Assembly (NCBI GenBank): GCA_017308475.1
Contig: JAFKEU010000007.1
Coordinates: 1-64,000, forward strand
DNA: 64,000 nucleotides
Direction: 5' to 3'
Source of the DNA: Alphaproteobacteria bacterium
Lineage (GTDB): Bacteria; Pseudomonadota; Alphaproteobacteria; Micropepsales; Micropepsaceae
Both the position numbers and the translations under genes were made by a program. Below, piece after piece: positions 9,006 through 17,438 of this stretch. The notes under the pieces are model-generated. The model saw only the letters and a program-made list of their open reading frames with translations, made no database searches and was not told where the DNA came from. Position 1 is the first letter of the stretch. Each line of letters starts with the position of its first letter.

Positions 9006-9734
9006 CTCGCCACGGCCTTCATCCATCAGGCGGCGCATTTCGCGGATGGAAGCTTCAAGGCCGACAAAGATCGCCTCGCCGATCAGGAAATGGCCGATAT
9101 TGAGTTCGGCGATCCGGGGAATGGCGGCGATGGGGCCGACATTGTCGAAGGTCAGGCCGTGGCCGGCATGGACCTCAAGCCCGATGGAGGCGCCATAGGC
9201 GGCGGCCTCGCGGATGCGGGCGAGTTCGGCGGCGCGGGCCGCGCCGGTGGCGTTGGCATAGGCGCCGGTGTGCAGTTCGACGACGGGAGCGCCCAGCTTG
9301 CGGCTGGCGTCAAGCTGCTCGCGCGCCGGTTCGATGAACATGGAAACGCGGATATTCGCCTTGCCCAGCGCGCCGACGATAGGAGCCAAGCGCTGGTGCA
9401 GGCCGACAACGTCGATGCCGCCCTCGGTGGTGCGCTCCTCGCGCTTCTCCGGCACGATGCAGGCGGCATGGGGACGATGGCGAAGCGCGATCTCTGCCAT
9501 CTCGTCGGTCGCCGCCATCTCCAGATTGAGCGGGATCGAAAGTGCGGTCGAGAGCGCGGCGATGTCGGCGTCGGAAATGTGACGCCGGTCCTCGCGCAGA
9601 TGGGCGGTAATGCCGTCGGCGCCGGCGGCCTGAGCCAGTTTCGCCGCGCGCACCGGATCGGGATTGTCACCGCCGCGCGCGTTGCGCACGGTGGCGACGT
9701 GATCAATATTTACGCCAAGGCGCAGATGGGTCAC
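8988..9734 (-). CDS. pdxJ: Pyridoxine 5'-phosphate synthase
   Basis: Condenses 1-deoxyxylulose 5-phosphate with 3-amino-2-oxopropyl phosphate, the last ring-closing step of vitamin B6 synthesis. A TIM barrel starting LRLGVNIDHVATVRNARGG, with HLREDRRHI and VELHTGAYA active-site segments. The start is GTG at 9734-9732, overlapping the pyrE stop as GTGA. The C-terminal tail GEVGASA is encoded partly inside the 35-bp tandem repeat, so the natural end of the protein may have been altered by the duplication. 248 aa. Confidence 0.95.
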   Translation of the reverse strand: MTHLRLGVNIDHVATVRNARGGDNPDPVRAAKLAQAAGADGITAHLREDRRHISDADIAALSTALSIPLNLEMAATDEMAEIALRHRPHAACIVPEKREERTTEGGIDVVGLHQRLAPIVGALGKANIRVSMFIEPAREQLDASRKLGAPVVELHTGAYANATGAARAAELARIREAAAYGASIGLEVHAGHGLTFDNVGPIAAIPRIAELNIGHFLIGEAIFVGLEASIREMRRLMDEGRGEVGASA

Positions 9735-10315
9735 GCCAGCCCCCGGCTGCCCGGCTTCACGGCGGGCGTGCCGCGAAGATGCGGCGGCAGCTTGTCGGCC
9801 GGCCAGGCAGGCACCTTCCATTCCGCCAGCGTGATCAGCGGCACGCCGACCTTGACCTTGCCGGCGCTGCGGTCGATCAGGCAGCAGGCGGCGACGACCT
9901 TGGCGCCGGTCCTTTTGATGGCGGCAATGCATTCGCGGGACGAGACGCCGGTTGAGACGATGTCCTCCACCATCAGAACCTTCTGACCCTTCTTCAGCGT
10001 GAAGTTGCGGCGAAGCTGGAATTCGCCGTCAACCCGCTCGACATACATGGCGGGCAGGCCCATCTGGCGGCCCATCTCGTAGCCCGGCACGATGCCGCCG
10101 ATGGCAGGCGAGACGATGGCGGTGATCTCGTCCTTCACCTCCTTCTTCACCTTGGCGGCCAGCGCCTTGCACAGTTTGGCGGTGCGCTTGGCATCCTGGA
10201 ACACCAGCGCCTTCTGCAGGAACTTGTCGGAGTGAAGACCGCTGGAGAGGATGAAATGGCCTTCCAGGAGTGCTCCGGATTTCTTGAATTCGTTCAAAAC
10301 CTGATCGACGTTCAT
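9731..10315 (-). CDS. pyrE: Orotate phosphoribosyltransferase
   Basis: Makes orotidine 5'-phosphate from orotate and PRPP in pyrimidine synthesis. The PRPP loop is VLMVEDIVSTGVSSRE, and the flexible loop FTLKKGQK precedes it. I use the ATG at 10315 (MNVDQVLNEFKKSG, 194 aa), which places the conserved GHFILSSGLHS in the usual position. The frame remains open 20 codons upstream through the palindromic element at 10332, which is not a plausible coding region. Other pyrimidine genes (pyrB and a pyrC-like gene) are at 27128-29382. Confidence 0.94.
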   Translation of the reverse strand: MNVDQVLNEFKKSGALLEGHFILSSGLHSDKFLQKALVFQDAKRTAKLCKALAAKVKKEVKDEITAIVSPAIGGIVPGYEMGRQMGLPAMYVERVDGEFQLRRNFTLKKGQKVLMVEDIVSTGVSSRECIAAIKRTGAKVVAACCLIDRSAGKVKVGVPLITLAEWKVPAWPADKLPPHLRGTPAVKPGSRGLA

Positions 10316-10331
10316 ATCTATTCCCTGTTTG

Positions 10332-10450
10332 TCCTCCCCCGCCCGCGGAGGAGGTGGATTGGCGCGCAGCGCCAAGACGGAGGGGGGCTTTTACACGGCT
10401 CCCCCCTCCACCGCTACGCGGTTCCCCTCCCCCGTAAACGGGGGAGGAAT
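10332..10450. repeat. Palindromic intergenic element between relA and pyrE
   Basis: This 119-bp element is nearly all inverted repeats. It contains CTCCCCCG/CGGAGGAG-type arms, the palindrome TTGGCGC-GCA-GCGCCAA, a GGAGGGGG/CCCCCCTCC pair, and a perfect 9-bp stem CTCCCCCGT-AA-ACGGGGGAG. Its purine/pyrimidine-segregated arms are those of a dispersed mosaic repeat rather than a terminator. It occupies nearly the whole gap within the operon. Confidence 0.7.
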
Positions 10451-10460
10451 AGGCCATGCC

Positions 10461-12710
10461 TCACGCCGTCGCCTCTTCGGCTTCACGCACGCGGTCGACG
10501 GATTCCACTGCATCCGATACCCTGAGCGCGCCCAGGATGTTCTGCAGGTGCGGCACGTCGCGCACTTCCACATCGATGATGAACTCGAAGAACAGCGTAT
10601 TGCGGCTGACCACCTTGACGTTGGAGATGTTGCCGCCATTGTGGGCGATGGCCCCCATCACCGCCGCCAGGGCGCCGGGATTGTTGTTCACGCGCACCAG
10701 GATGCGCGCCACCGACATGCCGCCGTCCGCACCGCCGCCCCAGCTGACATCCAGCCAGTCGTCCATGTCGCCGGCCTTGTCCAGCTCGGCGCAGTCGATG
10801 GTGTGGATCACCAGTCCCTCGCCCGGCCGGCTGAGGCCCACGATGCGATCGCCCGGAATGGGGTGGCAGCACTGGCCCAGCTTGTAGGAGATGCCTTCCG
10901 TCAGCCCCTTGATCGAGATGGCATGACTGTCGCCGGGATGAGGCACGGGCTTGATCTTCTGCTTGCGCTTGAGTTCCGGGAAGACGGCCTGCAGCACCTC
11001 GTGGCCGCGAAGCGCCCCGCGCCCGACATCGGCATAGACGTCCTCGGACCTTGCCAGGCGCAACTTTTTGGCCACTTCCTCCATCGCCTTTTCGGTCAGT
11101 TCGCGGCCTTCATCGGCGAAGGTCTTTTCCAGTATCTTGCGGCCGAACTTCACGTGCTCGTCCCGCTGGGCATGGCGCAGGAAGCGGCGAATCTCGGCCC
11201 GGGCGCGGCCGGTGACGACGAACTGCTCCCACATCGGCGACGGCGCGGAATCGCGCATGGAGATGATCTCCACCTGGTCGCCGTTCTTGAGCGGGGTATG
11301 CAGCGGCACATGGTTGCCGTTGACCTTGGCGCCGACTGCGCTGTTGCCCAGGTCTGTGTGCACGGCATAGGCGAAGTCGATCGGCGTGGCGCCGCGCGGC
11401 AGCGAAATCAGCGAGCCCTTGGGGGTGAAGCAAAAGACCTGGTCCTGGTACAGCGCCAGCTTGGAATGTTCCAGCGCCTCTTCGGCGGTGTCACCCTTCT
11501 CCAGCAGGTCCACCATATCGCGCAGCCAGCCATAGGTCGCGCTGTCGGGCAGGCCCTTGTCGGGCACCGCCTCGCGGTAGCGCCAGTGGGCAGCCACGCC
11601 CCGTTCGGCGATGTCGTGCATCTCCTGGGTACGAATCTGGATTTCCACGCGCTGCTTTTCCGGCCCGATCACCGTGGTGTGGATGGAGCGGTAGCCGTTG
11701 GGCTTGGGCGTGGAGATGAAGTCCTTGAAGCGCTCGGGCACCATCTGCCAGCTGGTGTGGATGATGCCGAGCGCGCGATAGCAGTCCTCCACCGAGCCCA
11801 GAATCACGCGGAACCCGAAAATGTCGGAGAGCTGTTCGAAGCTGAGCTTCTTGGTCTGCAGCTTGCGCCAGATCGAGAAGGGCCGCTTCGCGCGGCCATA
11901 GACCCAGGCTTCCATCCCGCTCTCGGCCAGGCGGCGCTTGATCTGGTCGGCGATGCGCCCCACCCGGTCGCCCGAAACCATGTCGAGGCGGGCGAAATGG
12001 GTTACGATGGAGTTGCGCGCCTCCGGGTCCAGCTCGGCGAAGGCCAAGTCTTCCAGCTCCTCGCGCATGTTCTGCATGCCGATGCGCCCCGCCAGCGGGG
12101 CATAGATGTCCACCGTCTCCTGGGCGATGCGGCGGCGCTTGTCGGGCTTTTCGATATAGCCCAGCGTGCGCATGTTGTGCAGCCGGTCGGCCAGCTTGAC
12201 CAGAAGCACGCGGATGTCGCTGGTGATGGCCAGCATGAATTTGCGGAAATTCTCCGCCTGCTTGGTGCGCTCGGAAAAGACTTCCAGCTGGGACAGTTTG
12301 GTGACGCCATCGACCAGATTGGCGATCTCGTCTCCGAATTTTTCCTTGATGTCTTCGTAGGTTACCAGCGTGTCTTCAATCGTGTCATGAAGCAGCGCGG
12401 TGACGATGGTGGGCACATCCAGCTTCAGGTCCGTAAGGATGGCCGCCACTTCCAGCGGGTGGGCGAAATAAGGATCGCCCGACGCGCGGAACTGCTTGCC
12501 GTGCGCCGTCATGGCATAGACGTATGCCTTGTTGAGCAGGTCCTCGTCGGCGCCGGGATCATAGGCCAGCACCCGCTCGACCAGGTCGGTCTGGCGCATC
12601 AGGCGGCGGCGCCCGCGGACCGGCGGCACATGCGCCGGCGCCGGGCGGGAAACCGGCTGGGCGGCCGGCTTTTCAGCCGGCGGCGAGGAGGCCTGGGTGG
12701 GCGGTGTCAT
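10461..12710 (-). CDS. Bifunctional (p)ppGpp synthetase/hydrolase (Rsh)
   Basis: The single long RelA/SpoT homologue typical of alphaproteobacteria; it makes and degrades the starvation alarmone (p)ppGpp. The HD hydrolase domain is intact, with TALLHDTIEDT (His108-Asp109) and VKLADRLHNMRTL. The synthetase domain has GYRSIHTTVIGP and VEIQIRTQEMHDIAE. TGS and C-terminal ACT domains follow (RILVRVNNNPGALAAVMG). I start at ATG 12710 (749 aa); the frame is open 9 codons further. A Pro/Ala-rich N-terminal 30 residues look disordered. It lies directly downstream of rpoZ but a strong hairpin separates the two. Confidence 0.96.
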   Translation of the reverse strand: MTPPTQASSPPAEKPAAQPVSRPAPAHVPPVRGRRRLMRQTDLVERVLAYDPGADEDLLNKAYVYAMTAHGKQFRASGDPYFAHPLEVAAILTDLKLDVPTIVTALLHDTIEDTLVTYEDIKEKFGDEIANLVDGVTKLSQLEVFSERTKQAENFRKFMLAITSDIRVLLVKLADRLHNMRTLGYIEKPDKRRRIAQETVDIYAPLAGRIGMQNMREELEDLAFAELDPEARNSIVTHFARLDMVSGDRVGRIADQIKRRLAESGMEAWVYGRAKRPFSIWRKLQTKKLSFEQLSDIFGFRVILGSVEDCYRALGIIHTSWQMVPERFKDFISTPKPNGYRSIHTTVIGPEKQRVEIQIRTQEMHDIAERGVAAHWRYREAVPDKGLPDSATYGWLRDMVDLLEKGDTAEEALEHSKLALYQDQVFCFTPKGSLISLPRGATPIDFAYAVHTDLGNSAVGAKVNGNHVPLHTPLKNGDQVEIISMRDSAPSPMWEQFVVTGRARAEIRRFLRHAQRDEHVKFGRKILEKTFADEGRELTEKAMEEVAKKLRLARSEDVYADVGRGALRGHEVLQAVFPELKRKQKIKPVPHPGDSHAISIKGLTEGISYKLGQCCHPIPGDRIVGLSRPGEGLVIHTIDCAELDKAGDMDDWLDVSWGGGADGGMSVARILVRVNNNPGALAAVMGAIAHNGGNISNVKVVSRNTLFFEFIIDVEVRDVPHLQNILGALRVSDAVESVDRVREAEEATA

Positions 12711-12736
12711 GCGCCAAATATAGGCGCAGAAACGCA

Positions 12737-12764
12737 AAAGCCGAAACCTGACGGTTTCGGCTTT
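12737..12764 (-). terminator. Intrinsic terminator between rpoZ and the Rsh gene
   Basis: A perfect 12-bp stem (12737-12748 with 12753-12764) with a 4-base loop. On the minus strand the stem ends CGGCTTTT, giving a short T-run after the hairpin. It lies 27 bp before the chosen Rsh start and 130 bp after the rpoZ stop codon. It would reduce read-through from rpoZ, so the Rsh gene may need its own promoter in the short remaining space, or depend on partial read-through. Confidence 0.65.
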
Positions 12765-12780
12765 GCTTGATAAATCCTGA

Positions 12781-12895
12781 AGCTGGCCCCTCGCTCTGGC
12801 TCGGGGTATTCGCCGGTCGATTTGATCGTCGCACTACGCTGCCGCTGGCGACGGATCAACTCGCCGTCCGCCGCAAGCGGCGGACGGTCCCAGCT
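12781..12895. repeat. Palindromic intergenic element after rpoZ
   Basis: The element is bounded by AGCTGG (12781-12786) and CCAGCT (12890-12895), which pair with each other. Inside are TTGATCGTCGC with GCGACGGATCAA (one bulge), and an 11-bp perfect stem (12864-12874 with 12877-12887) closed by AA. The whole block folds as one branched structure. It begins inside the last base of the rpoZ stop codon and ends before the terminator at 12764. Confidence 0.7.
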
Positions 12896-13278
12896 TACTC
12901 CTCGTAGTCCGATTCCGGCTCCGGCTGGGGTTCGGCGCGACGCTGCGCCTCGGTGGTCAGGGCCCGCAGCAGCTCTTCCTCGGTGACCTGGCGGTGCGAG
13001 GGATCCTCGCGGTCGTCGGACTCGGGCCGGGCCTCCTCCGGCTCGTCCACCTCGGCATGCTTCTGCAGCGAGCGGATATAGTCTTCCTTGGCCTCGTCCG
13101 GCTTGATGAGCCGGGCGGCAATCTCGCGCAGCGCCACGACCGGGTTCTTGTCGCGGTCGCGGTCCAGCATGGGCTCGGCGCCGCCCGAAAGCTGGCGGGC
13201 GCGGAACCCGGCAGTCAGCACCAGGTCAAAGCGGTTGGGGATCTTGTCGACGCAGTCTTCGACAGTGACGCGGGCCAT
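12895..13278 (-). CDS. rpoZ: RNA polymerase omega subunit
   Basis: Promotes assembly of the beta' subunit and, in proteobacteria, forms a binding site for ppGpp. It begins [20 protein letters not shown], continues with FRARQLSGG and [10 protein letters not shown], all standard, and ends in a strongly acidic tail of about 50 residues (Asp/Glu-rich) usual in alphaproteobacteria. 127 aa. It is directly upstream of the Rsh gene, so the alarmone enzyme and one of its targets are neighbours. Confidence 0.96.
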   Translation of the reverse strand: MARVTVEDCVDKIPNRFDLVLTAGFRARQLSGGAEPMLDRDRDKNPVVALREIAARLIKPDEAKEDYIRSLQKHAEVDEPEEARPESDDREDPSHRQVTEEELLRALTTEAQRRAEPQPEPESDYEE

Positions 13279-13383
13279 GGGGATCCTTCGTATTCAGAAA
13301 ATTCAATAGGTTAGCGGCCCATAAGGCTGCCACCTACGGGAGATTGCGCCGGGCATAACAAAAATCCGGGTCCAGGCCAAGCC

Positions 13384-13869
13384 TTAAGGCAACCGGACGG
13401 GCGCATTCCGGTCCGGAAGCCGAGCCAGAAGGTCGCCCACCCCTTCGCGTGTCACGGGATGGCACCAGCCGGGCGCGATGTCGGCCAGCGGCACCAGCAC
13501 GAAGCTGCGCTCGGCCAGCCGTGGATGCGGCAGGTTGATCTGACCGGAGCAGACAATGCCGTCATGGTCGATCAGGTCGAGATCCAGCGTCCTGGGAGCG
13601 TTGGGCGCGGAACGCATTCGGCCAAATTCAGTTTCCACCTCATGCAAAAGACCTAGGAGTTCAGCGGGTTGCAGCCGGGTCTGGATGATGGCGACGGCAT
13701 TGACGAAGGGCGGACCGGCCGGATCGGGCCAGGCCGGGGTCTTATAGAAGGGCGAGACAGACACAATATGAAGCCCAAGGGCCTTGAGACGGCCCAGCGC
13801 GGCGGCAAGGGTTGCCGCGGGCGGGCCGCATTTTGAAGGCAGATTCGCTCCCAGGGCGATGACGATCAT
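13384..13869 (-). CDS. folK: 6-hydroxymethyl-7,8-dihydropterin pyrophosphokinase
   Basis: Transfers pyrophosphate from ATP to hydroxymethyl-dihydropterin in folate synthesis. Residues visible: MIVIALGANLPS at the N-terminus, SPFYKTPAW, FVNAVAII, and the signature RTLDLDLIDHDG with the two Mg-binding Asp residues. The ATG at 13869 gives 161 aa, standard for the enzyme; the frame stays open far upstream but that part is antisense to the NYN and UDG genes. Divergent from the NYN gene, with an 81-bp gap. Confidence 0.94.
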   Translation of the reverse strand: MIVIALGANLPSKCGPPAATLAAALGRLKALGLHIVSVSPFYKTPAWPDPAGPPFVNAVAIIQTRLQPAELLGLLHEVETEFGRMRSAPNAPRTLDLDLIDHDGIVCSGQINLPHPRLAERSFVLVPLADIAPGWCHPVTREGVGDLLARLPDRNAPVRLP

Positions 13870-13950
13870 GGGGCGAACAGGGCCGCGGGCACGCAACGGC
13901 CAATTGCGCGGCGGCCCAGAGGATTTTTTCTGGCAGGCTTGTTGGAGGCC

Positions 13951-14514
13951 ATGATGCTTTTCTATCCGTCCGAGAAACTCGCATTGTTCATCGATGGCGC
14001 CAACCTTTATGGCGCGGCCAAGGGGCTGCAGTTCGATATCGACTACAAGCGGCTCCTGGAACTGTTCGCGCGCAAGGGCACGCTGGTACGCGCCTTCTAT
14101 TATACGGCGGTGGCGGAGGACCAGGAATTCTCGCCCCTGCGCCCCCTGGTGGACTGGCTGGATTACAACGGCTTTTCGGTCGTGACCAAGCCGCTGAAGG
14201 AATTCACCGACGTGCAGGGTCGCCGGCGGGTCAAGGGCAACATGGACATCGAGCTGGCCATCGATGTGCTCGAGATGGCGTCCAGCGTCGACCATGTCGT
14301 GATCTTTTCCGGCGATGGCGACTTCCGCCGGCTGGTCGAGGCGGTACAGCGCCGGGGCAAGCGGGTGAGCGTGGTGTCGACCATCCGTACCTCGCCGCCC
14401 ATGGTGGCGGACGAACTGCGCCGCCAGGCCGACAATTTCATCGAGCTGGACGATCTGAAGGCCCAGATCGCGCGGGACGGTGCCAAGACGCCCCAGTTTG
14501 TGCAAAGCGCCTGA
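13951..14514 (+). CDS. NYN-domain (LabA/DUF88) RNase-like protein
   Basis: A PIN-fold protein of the NYN family, thought to be metal-dependent ribonucleases. The acidic residues of the fold are present: LFIDGANLYGAAKG near the N-terminus, KGNMDIELAIDVLEMA in the middle, and VVIFSGDGDFRRLVEAVQ towards the end. The last part (RRQADNFIELDDLK) is the usual alphaproteobacterial ending. 187 aa from ATG 13951; ATG 13954 is equally likely, with GGAGG at 13944. Function in the cell is not established. It is followed 18 bp later by a uracil-DNA glycosylase gene on the same strand. Confidence 0.85.
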   Translation: MMLFYPSEKLALFIDGANLYGAAKGLQFDIDYKRLLELFARKGTLVRAFYYTAVAEDQEFSPLRPLVDWLDYNGFSVVTKPLKEFTDVQGRRRVKGNMDIELAIDVLEMASSVDHVVIFSGDGDFRRLVEAVQRRGKRVSVVSTIRTSPPMVADELRRQADNFIELDDLKAQIARDGAKTPQFVQSA

Positions 14515-14532
14515 ACCGGCTAACTCCGGCGC

Positions 14533-15189
14533 ATGAAGGCGCCCGAGTCTCCTCCGCATGACTGTCCGCTCTGCCCCCGGCTGGCGGCATTCCGCCAGGC
14601 CAATCGGCAGAAATATCCGGACTGGTTCAACGGACCGGTACCCAGCTTCGGGCCATTGGATGCCCGGCTGCTGATCGCCGGGCTGGCGCCCGGGCTGCAG
14701 GGCGCCAACCGGACGGGACGGCCCTTCACCGGCGACTGGGCGGGCGACCTGCTTTACGCGACGCTTTTGAAGCATGGCCTGGCGCGCGGCGCCTATCGCG
14801 AGCGGGCCGATGACGGCTTCACGCTGGTGAATTGCCGGATCGCCAATGCGGTGCGCTGCGTGCCGCCACAGAACAAGCCGGAGCCTTTGGAAATAAGGAC
14901 TTGCAGGCAGTTTCTGATGTCGGAGATGAAGGTGCTGCCCAGGATAAAAGCCATCCTGGCACTCGGCAAGATCGCCCACGACTCGGTGTGCGATGCGCTG
15001 AAAATTCGCAAGGCGACCCACCCTTTCCGGCACGGGGCGCTCTACGAGAATGTCGGCGAGGCGCGGATGTTTACGCTCGTCTCGAGCTATCACTGCTCGC
15101 GCTACAACACCAATACGGGCGTGTTGACCACCCAGATGTTCGAGGATGTGGTCGAGGTGGCGAAGAAGGCGGCGGGGATCGGCCAATAG
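14533..15189 (+). CDS. Uracil-DNA glycosylase, family 5 (UDGb)
   Basis: Removes uracil and other deaminated bases from DNA. Four Cys residues (C11, C14, C109, C124) match the iron-sulfur cluster of family 4/5 enzymes. Motif 1 is GLAPGLQGANRTGRPFTGDW (from residue 50), where the family-5 enzymes lack the catalytic Asp of family 1. Motif 2 is SYHCSRYNTNTG. 218 aa. The presence of Dut at 44349 means both prevention and repair of DNA uracil are encoded in the window. Confidence 0.9.
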   Translation: MKAPESPPHDCPLCPRLAAFRQANRQKYPDWFNGPVPSFGPLDARLLIAGLAPGLQGANRTGRPFTGDWAGDLLYATLLKHGLARGAYRERADDGFTLVNCRIANAVRCVPPQNKPEPLEIRTCRQFLMSEMKVLPRIKAILALGKIAHDSVCDALKIRKATHPFRHGALYENVGEARMFTLVSSYHCSRYNTNTGVLTTQMFEDVVEVAKKAAGIGQ

Positions 15190-15203
15190 ACCCGGAAACA
15201 GCG

Positions 15204-15875
15204 TCAGCCGTACCGCTCTTCCTTCCAGGGGTCGCCTTCGTTGTGATAGCCGCGCACTTCCCAGAAGCCGGGGCGGTCGTCGGCGACAAACTCGATCCGG
15301 TTCACCCATTTGGCGCTCTTCCAGAAATACCAGTCGGGGATCACCACCCGGACCGGCCCGCCATGTTCGCGCGGCAAGGGTTGGCCTTCCCACTCATAGG
15401 CCAGGAGCACATTGGGGTCGGAAAAGACCTTCAGCGAGACATTGGTGGTGTAGCCGTCATAGGCGTGGAAGACGATGTGGCCGGCTTCCGGCTTGGGCCT
15501 GACCAGATCGAGCAAGGTTTTGCTGGAGACACCCTTCCAGTGATTGTCGTAGCGGCTCCAGGTGGTGACACAATGGATGTCGCTGACCTCCTCGAACGCC
15601 GGCAGGGCACGGAATTCGTCCAGCGTCCAATGCAGTGGGTTCTCCACCAGCCCGGTAACGCGCAGGCGCCAGTTCTGCGGCTTCACGTCGGGCTGCACGC
15701 CAAGATCCAGCACCGGCCAGTTCGCCGTCAGTTTCTGGCCGGGCGGCAGGCGGTTCACATGGCCGAGGTCCGGCCGGCCGGTGATGGCGCGCCCCTCCTC
15801 CGCCCATTTCTCCTTGGAGCGGATCAGCTTGTCCTTGATCTGGCCGATGAGGCCGGGTTTTTCATCGTCGGACAT
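15204..15875 (-). CDS. Sulfite-oxidase-like molybdopterin oxidoreductase
   Basis: A soluble member of the sulfite oxidase family (YuiH type). The molybdenum-ligand Cys102 is in SDIHCVTTWSRYDN. Further landmarks are GLVENPLHWTLDEFRALP and the C-terminal WKSAKWVNRIEFVADDRPGFWEVRGYHNEGDPW. No signal peptide or Tat motif is seen and no heme domain is attached, so it is probably cytoplasmic and its electron partner is unknown. 223 aa. It begins 4 bp after the smpB stop, in the dapA-smpB transcript. Not the periplasmic MsrP, which would have a Tat signal. Confidence 0.87.
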   Translation of the reverse strand: MSDDEKPGLIGQIKDKLIRSKEKWAEEGRAITGRPDLGHVNRLPPGQKLTANWPVLDLGVQPDVKPQNWRLRVTGLVENPLHWTLDEFRALPAFEEVSDIHCVTTWSRYDNHWKGVSSKTLLDLVRPKPEAGHIVFHAYDGYTTNVSLKVFSDPNVLLAYEWEGQPLPREHGGPVRVVIPDWYFWKSAKWVNRIEFVADDRPGFWEVRGYHNEGDPWKEERYG

Positions 15876-15879
15876 GGGA

Positions 15880-16353
15880 TCACCCGCGGTTTCTCAGCAG
15901 CCTGGCCTTGTCCCTCGCCCAGTCGCGCTGTTTCTCGGTCTCCCGCTTGTCGTGCAGCTTCTTGCCCTTGGCGATGCCCAGCTCGACCTTGGCGACACCC
16001 CTGGCGTTGAAATACATCTTCAGCGGGATCAGCGTCATGCCCTCGCGCTGGGTGGCCGCCGCCAGCTTCGCCGCCTCACGCTTGTGGACCAGAAGCTTGC
16101 GGGTCCGCTTCGGCTCATGGTTGAAGCGGCTTGCCTCGTTGTATTCGGGGATATAGGCGTTGACCAGGAACAGCTCGCCGTCCTTGGCCTGGGCGTAGCT
16201 TTCCGAAATGGTCGACTTGCCGCCGCGCAGGGATTTCACCTCCGAGCCCGTGAGCATGATGCCCGCTTCCAGCGTGTCGTCGATCGCATAGGCGAAGCGG
16301 GCCTTGCGATTGTCGGCGATCACCTTGGTGCCGTCGTCTTTCTTCTTTGCCAT
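15880..16353 (-). CDS. smpB: tmRNA-binding protein SmpB
   Basis: Delivers tmRNA to stalled ribosomes for trans-translation. Oligonucleotide-binding fold with [20 protein letters not shown] and [20 protein letters not shown], and the C-terminal helix [20 protein letters not shown] that enters the mRNA channel. 157 aa, normal. Placed between dapA and a molybdoenzyme gene; dapA-smpB is a conserved alphaproteobacterial pair. Confidence 0.96.
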   Translation of the reverse strand: MAKKKDDGTKVIADNRKARFAYAIDDTLEAGIMLTGSEVKSLRGGKSTISESYAQAKDGELFLVNAYIPEYNEASRFNHEPKRTRKLLVHKREAAKLAAATQREGMTLIPLKMYFNARGVAKVELGIAKGKKLHDKRETEKQRDWARDKARLLRNRG

Positions 16354-16376
16354 GTGCTGAAAGTAAGGCCGCGGCC

Positions 16377-17279
16377 CTAAATCTTCAAACCCGCGCCGGC
16401 CATGGCATTACGGATGCGCTCGCGGGCCGGGCTGGTGGCCTCGACCAGAGGCAGGCGCACATCGGCCTGGCAAAGGCCCAGCAGCGAGGCGGCATATTTC
16501 ACCGGCGCCGGACTTGGCTCGCAGAACATCGCGTCGTGCAGCGGCATGAGCTGGTCCTGGATCTTCAGGGCGGCGGCGAAGTCGCCCGCCATGCAGGCGT
16601 CCTGGAACCGCGCGCACAGGCCCGGTGCCACATTGGCGGTCACCGAGATGCAACCATGGCCGCCATGGGCCATGTAGCCCAGGGCAGTGCCGTCCTCGCC
16701 CGACAGCAGCAGCCAGTCATTGCGCATGGTGCCGATCTCCACCCGCTCGCGGCTGGGGCGCATCAGGTTGGCGGTGGCGTCCTTGACCCCGATGATATTG
16801 GGATGGCTGGACAGGCGGGCCATGGTCTCCACCCCGATCTCGACGATGGCGCGGCCGGGGATGTTGTAGAGGATGATGGGAATGTCCACCGCATCGGCAA
16901 TGGCCATGAAGTGGCGGTACATGCCTTCCTGTGACGGCTTGTTGTAATAGCCGGTGACCGACAGGACCGCGTCGGCTCCGGCCTCCTTCGCGAACCTGGT
17001 CAGTGAAATTGCTTCCTCGGTGGAGTTGGAGCCCGCACCCGCGATAACCGGCACGCGGCCGGCGGCCTGCTCGATGCAGATCTCGATCACCCGCCGGTGC
17101 TCGGTGTGGCTGAGGGTGGGCGACTCGCCGGTGGTGCCGCAGGGGACCAGGCCGTGAGTGCCTTCGCCGATCTGCCAGGACACCAGCTTGCGGAAGGCGG
17201 TCTCGTCGACCTTGTCGTCCTTCATGGGCGTGATCAGGGCTGTGATGGAACCTTTAATGCGATCGCTGGCGGCAGTCAT
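16377..17279 (-). CDS. dapA: 4-hydroxy-tetrahydrodipicolinate synthase
   Basis: Condenses pyruvate with aspartate semialdehyde, the first committed step to diaminopimelate and lysine. The Schiff-base Lys166 lies in [12 protein letters not shown], Tyr138 in ILYNIPGR, and the GTTGE loop at residues 48-52. The [16 protein letters not shown] segment is typical. 300 aa. Divergent from the lytic transglycosylase gene, which also serves peptidoglycan metabolism. Confidence 0.96.
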   Translation of the reverse strand: MTAASDRIKGSITALITPMKDDKVDETAFRKLVSWQIGEGTHGLVPCGTTGESPTLSHTEHRRVIEICIEQAAGRVPVIAGAGSNSTEEAISLTRFAKEAGADAVLSVTGYYNKPSQEGMYRHFMAIADAVDIPIILYNIPGRAIVEIGVETMARLSSHPNIIGVKDATANLMRPSRERVEIGTMRNDWLLLSGEDGTALGYMAHGGHGCISVTANVAPGLCARFQDACMAGDFAAALKIQDQLMPLHDAMFCEPSPAPVKYAASLLGLCQADVRLPLVEATSPARERIRNAMAGAGLKI

Positions 17280-17438
17280 GGTCGTTCTCGGTTGTCTTGG
17301 CAGGACGGCCTTTTCCGTCGCCTTCAGGAACCGCGGTCACATTTGTGCCCGCGGCAGGCCCCATTATGGCTTGGGGACCACCGCTTCGTCTAAGCTGATC
17401 CCCGCGATTCAACAAGCCGCCCGATAGAGCCATCCACC

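Noticed and set aside
13870..15393. N-terminal 508-codon extension of folK on the minus strand
   Set aside because: The frame is open but lies opposite the NYN and UDG genes and matches nothing. The enzyme itself starts at 13869 with its standard N-terminus.
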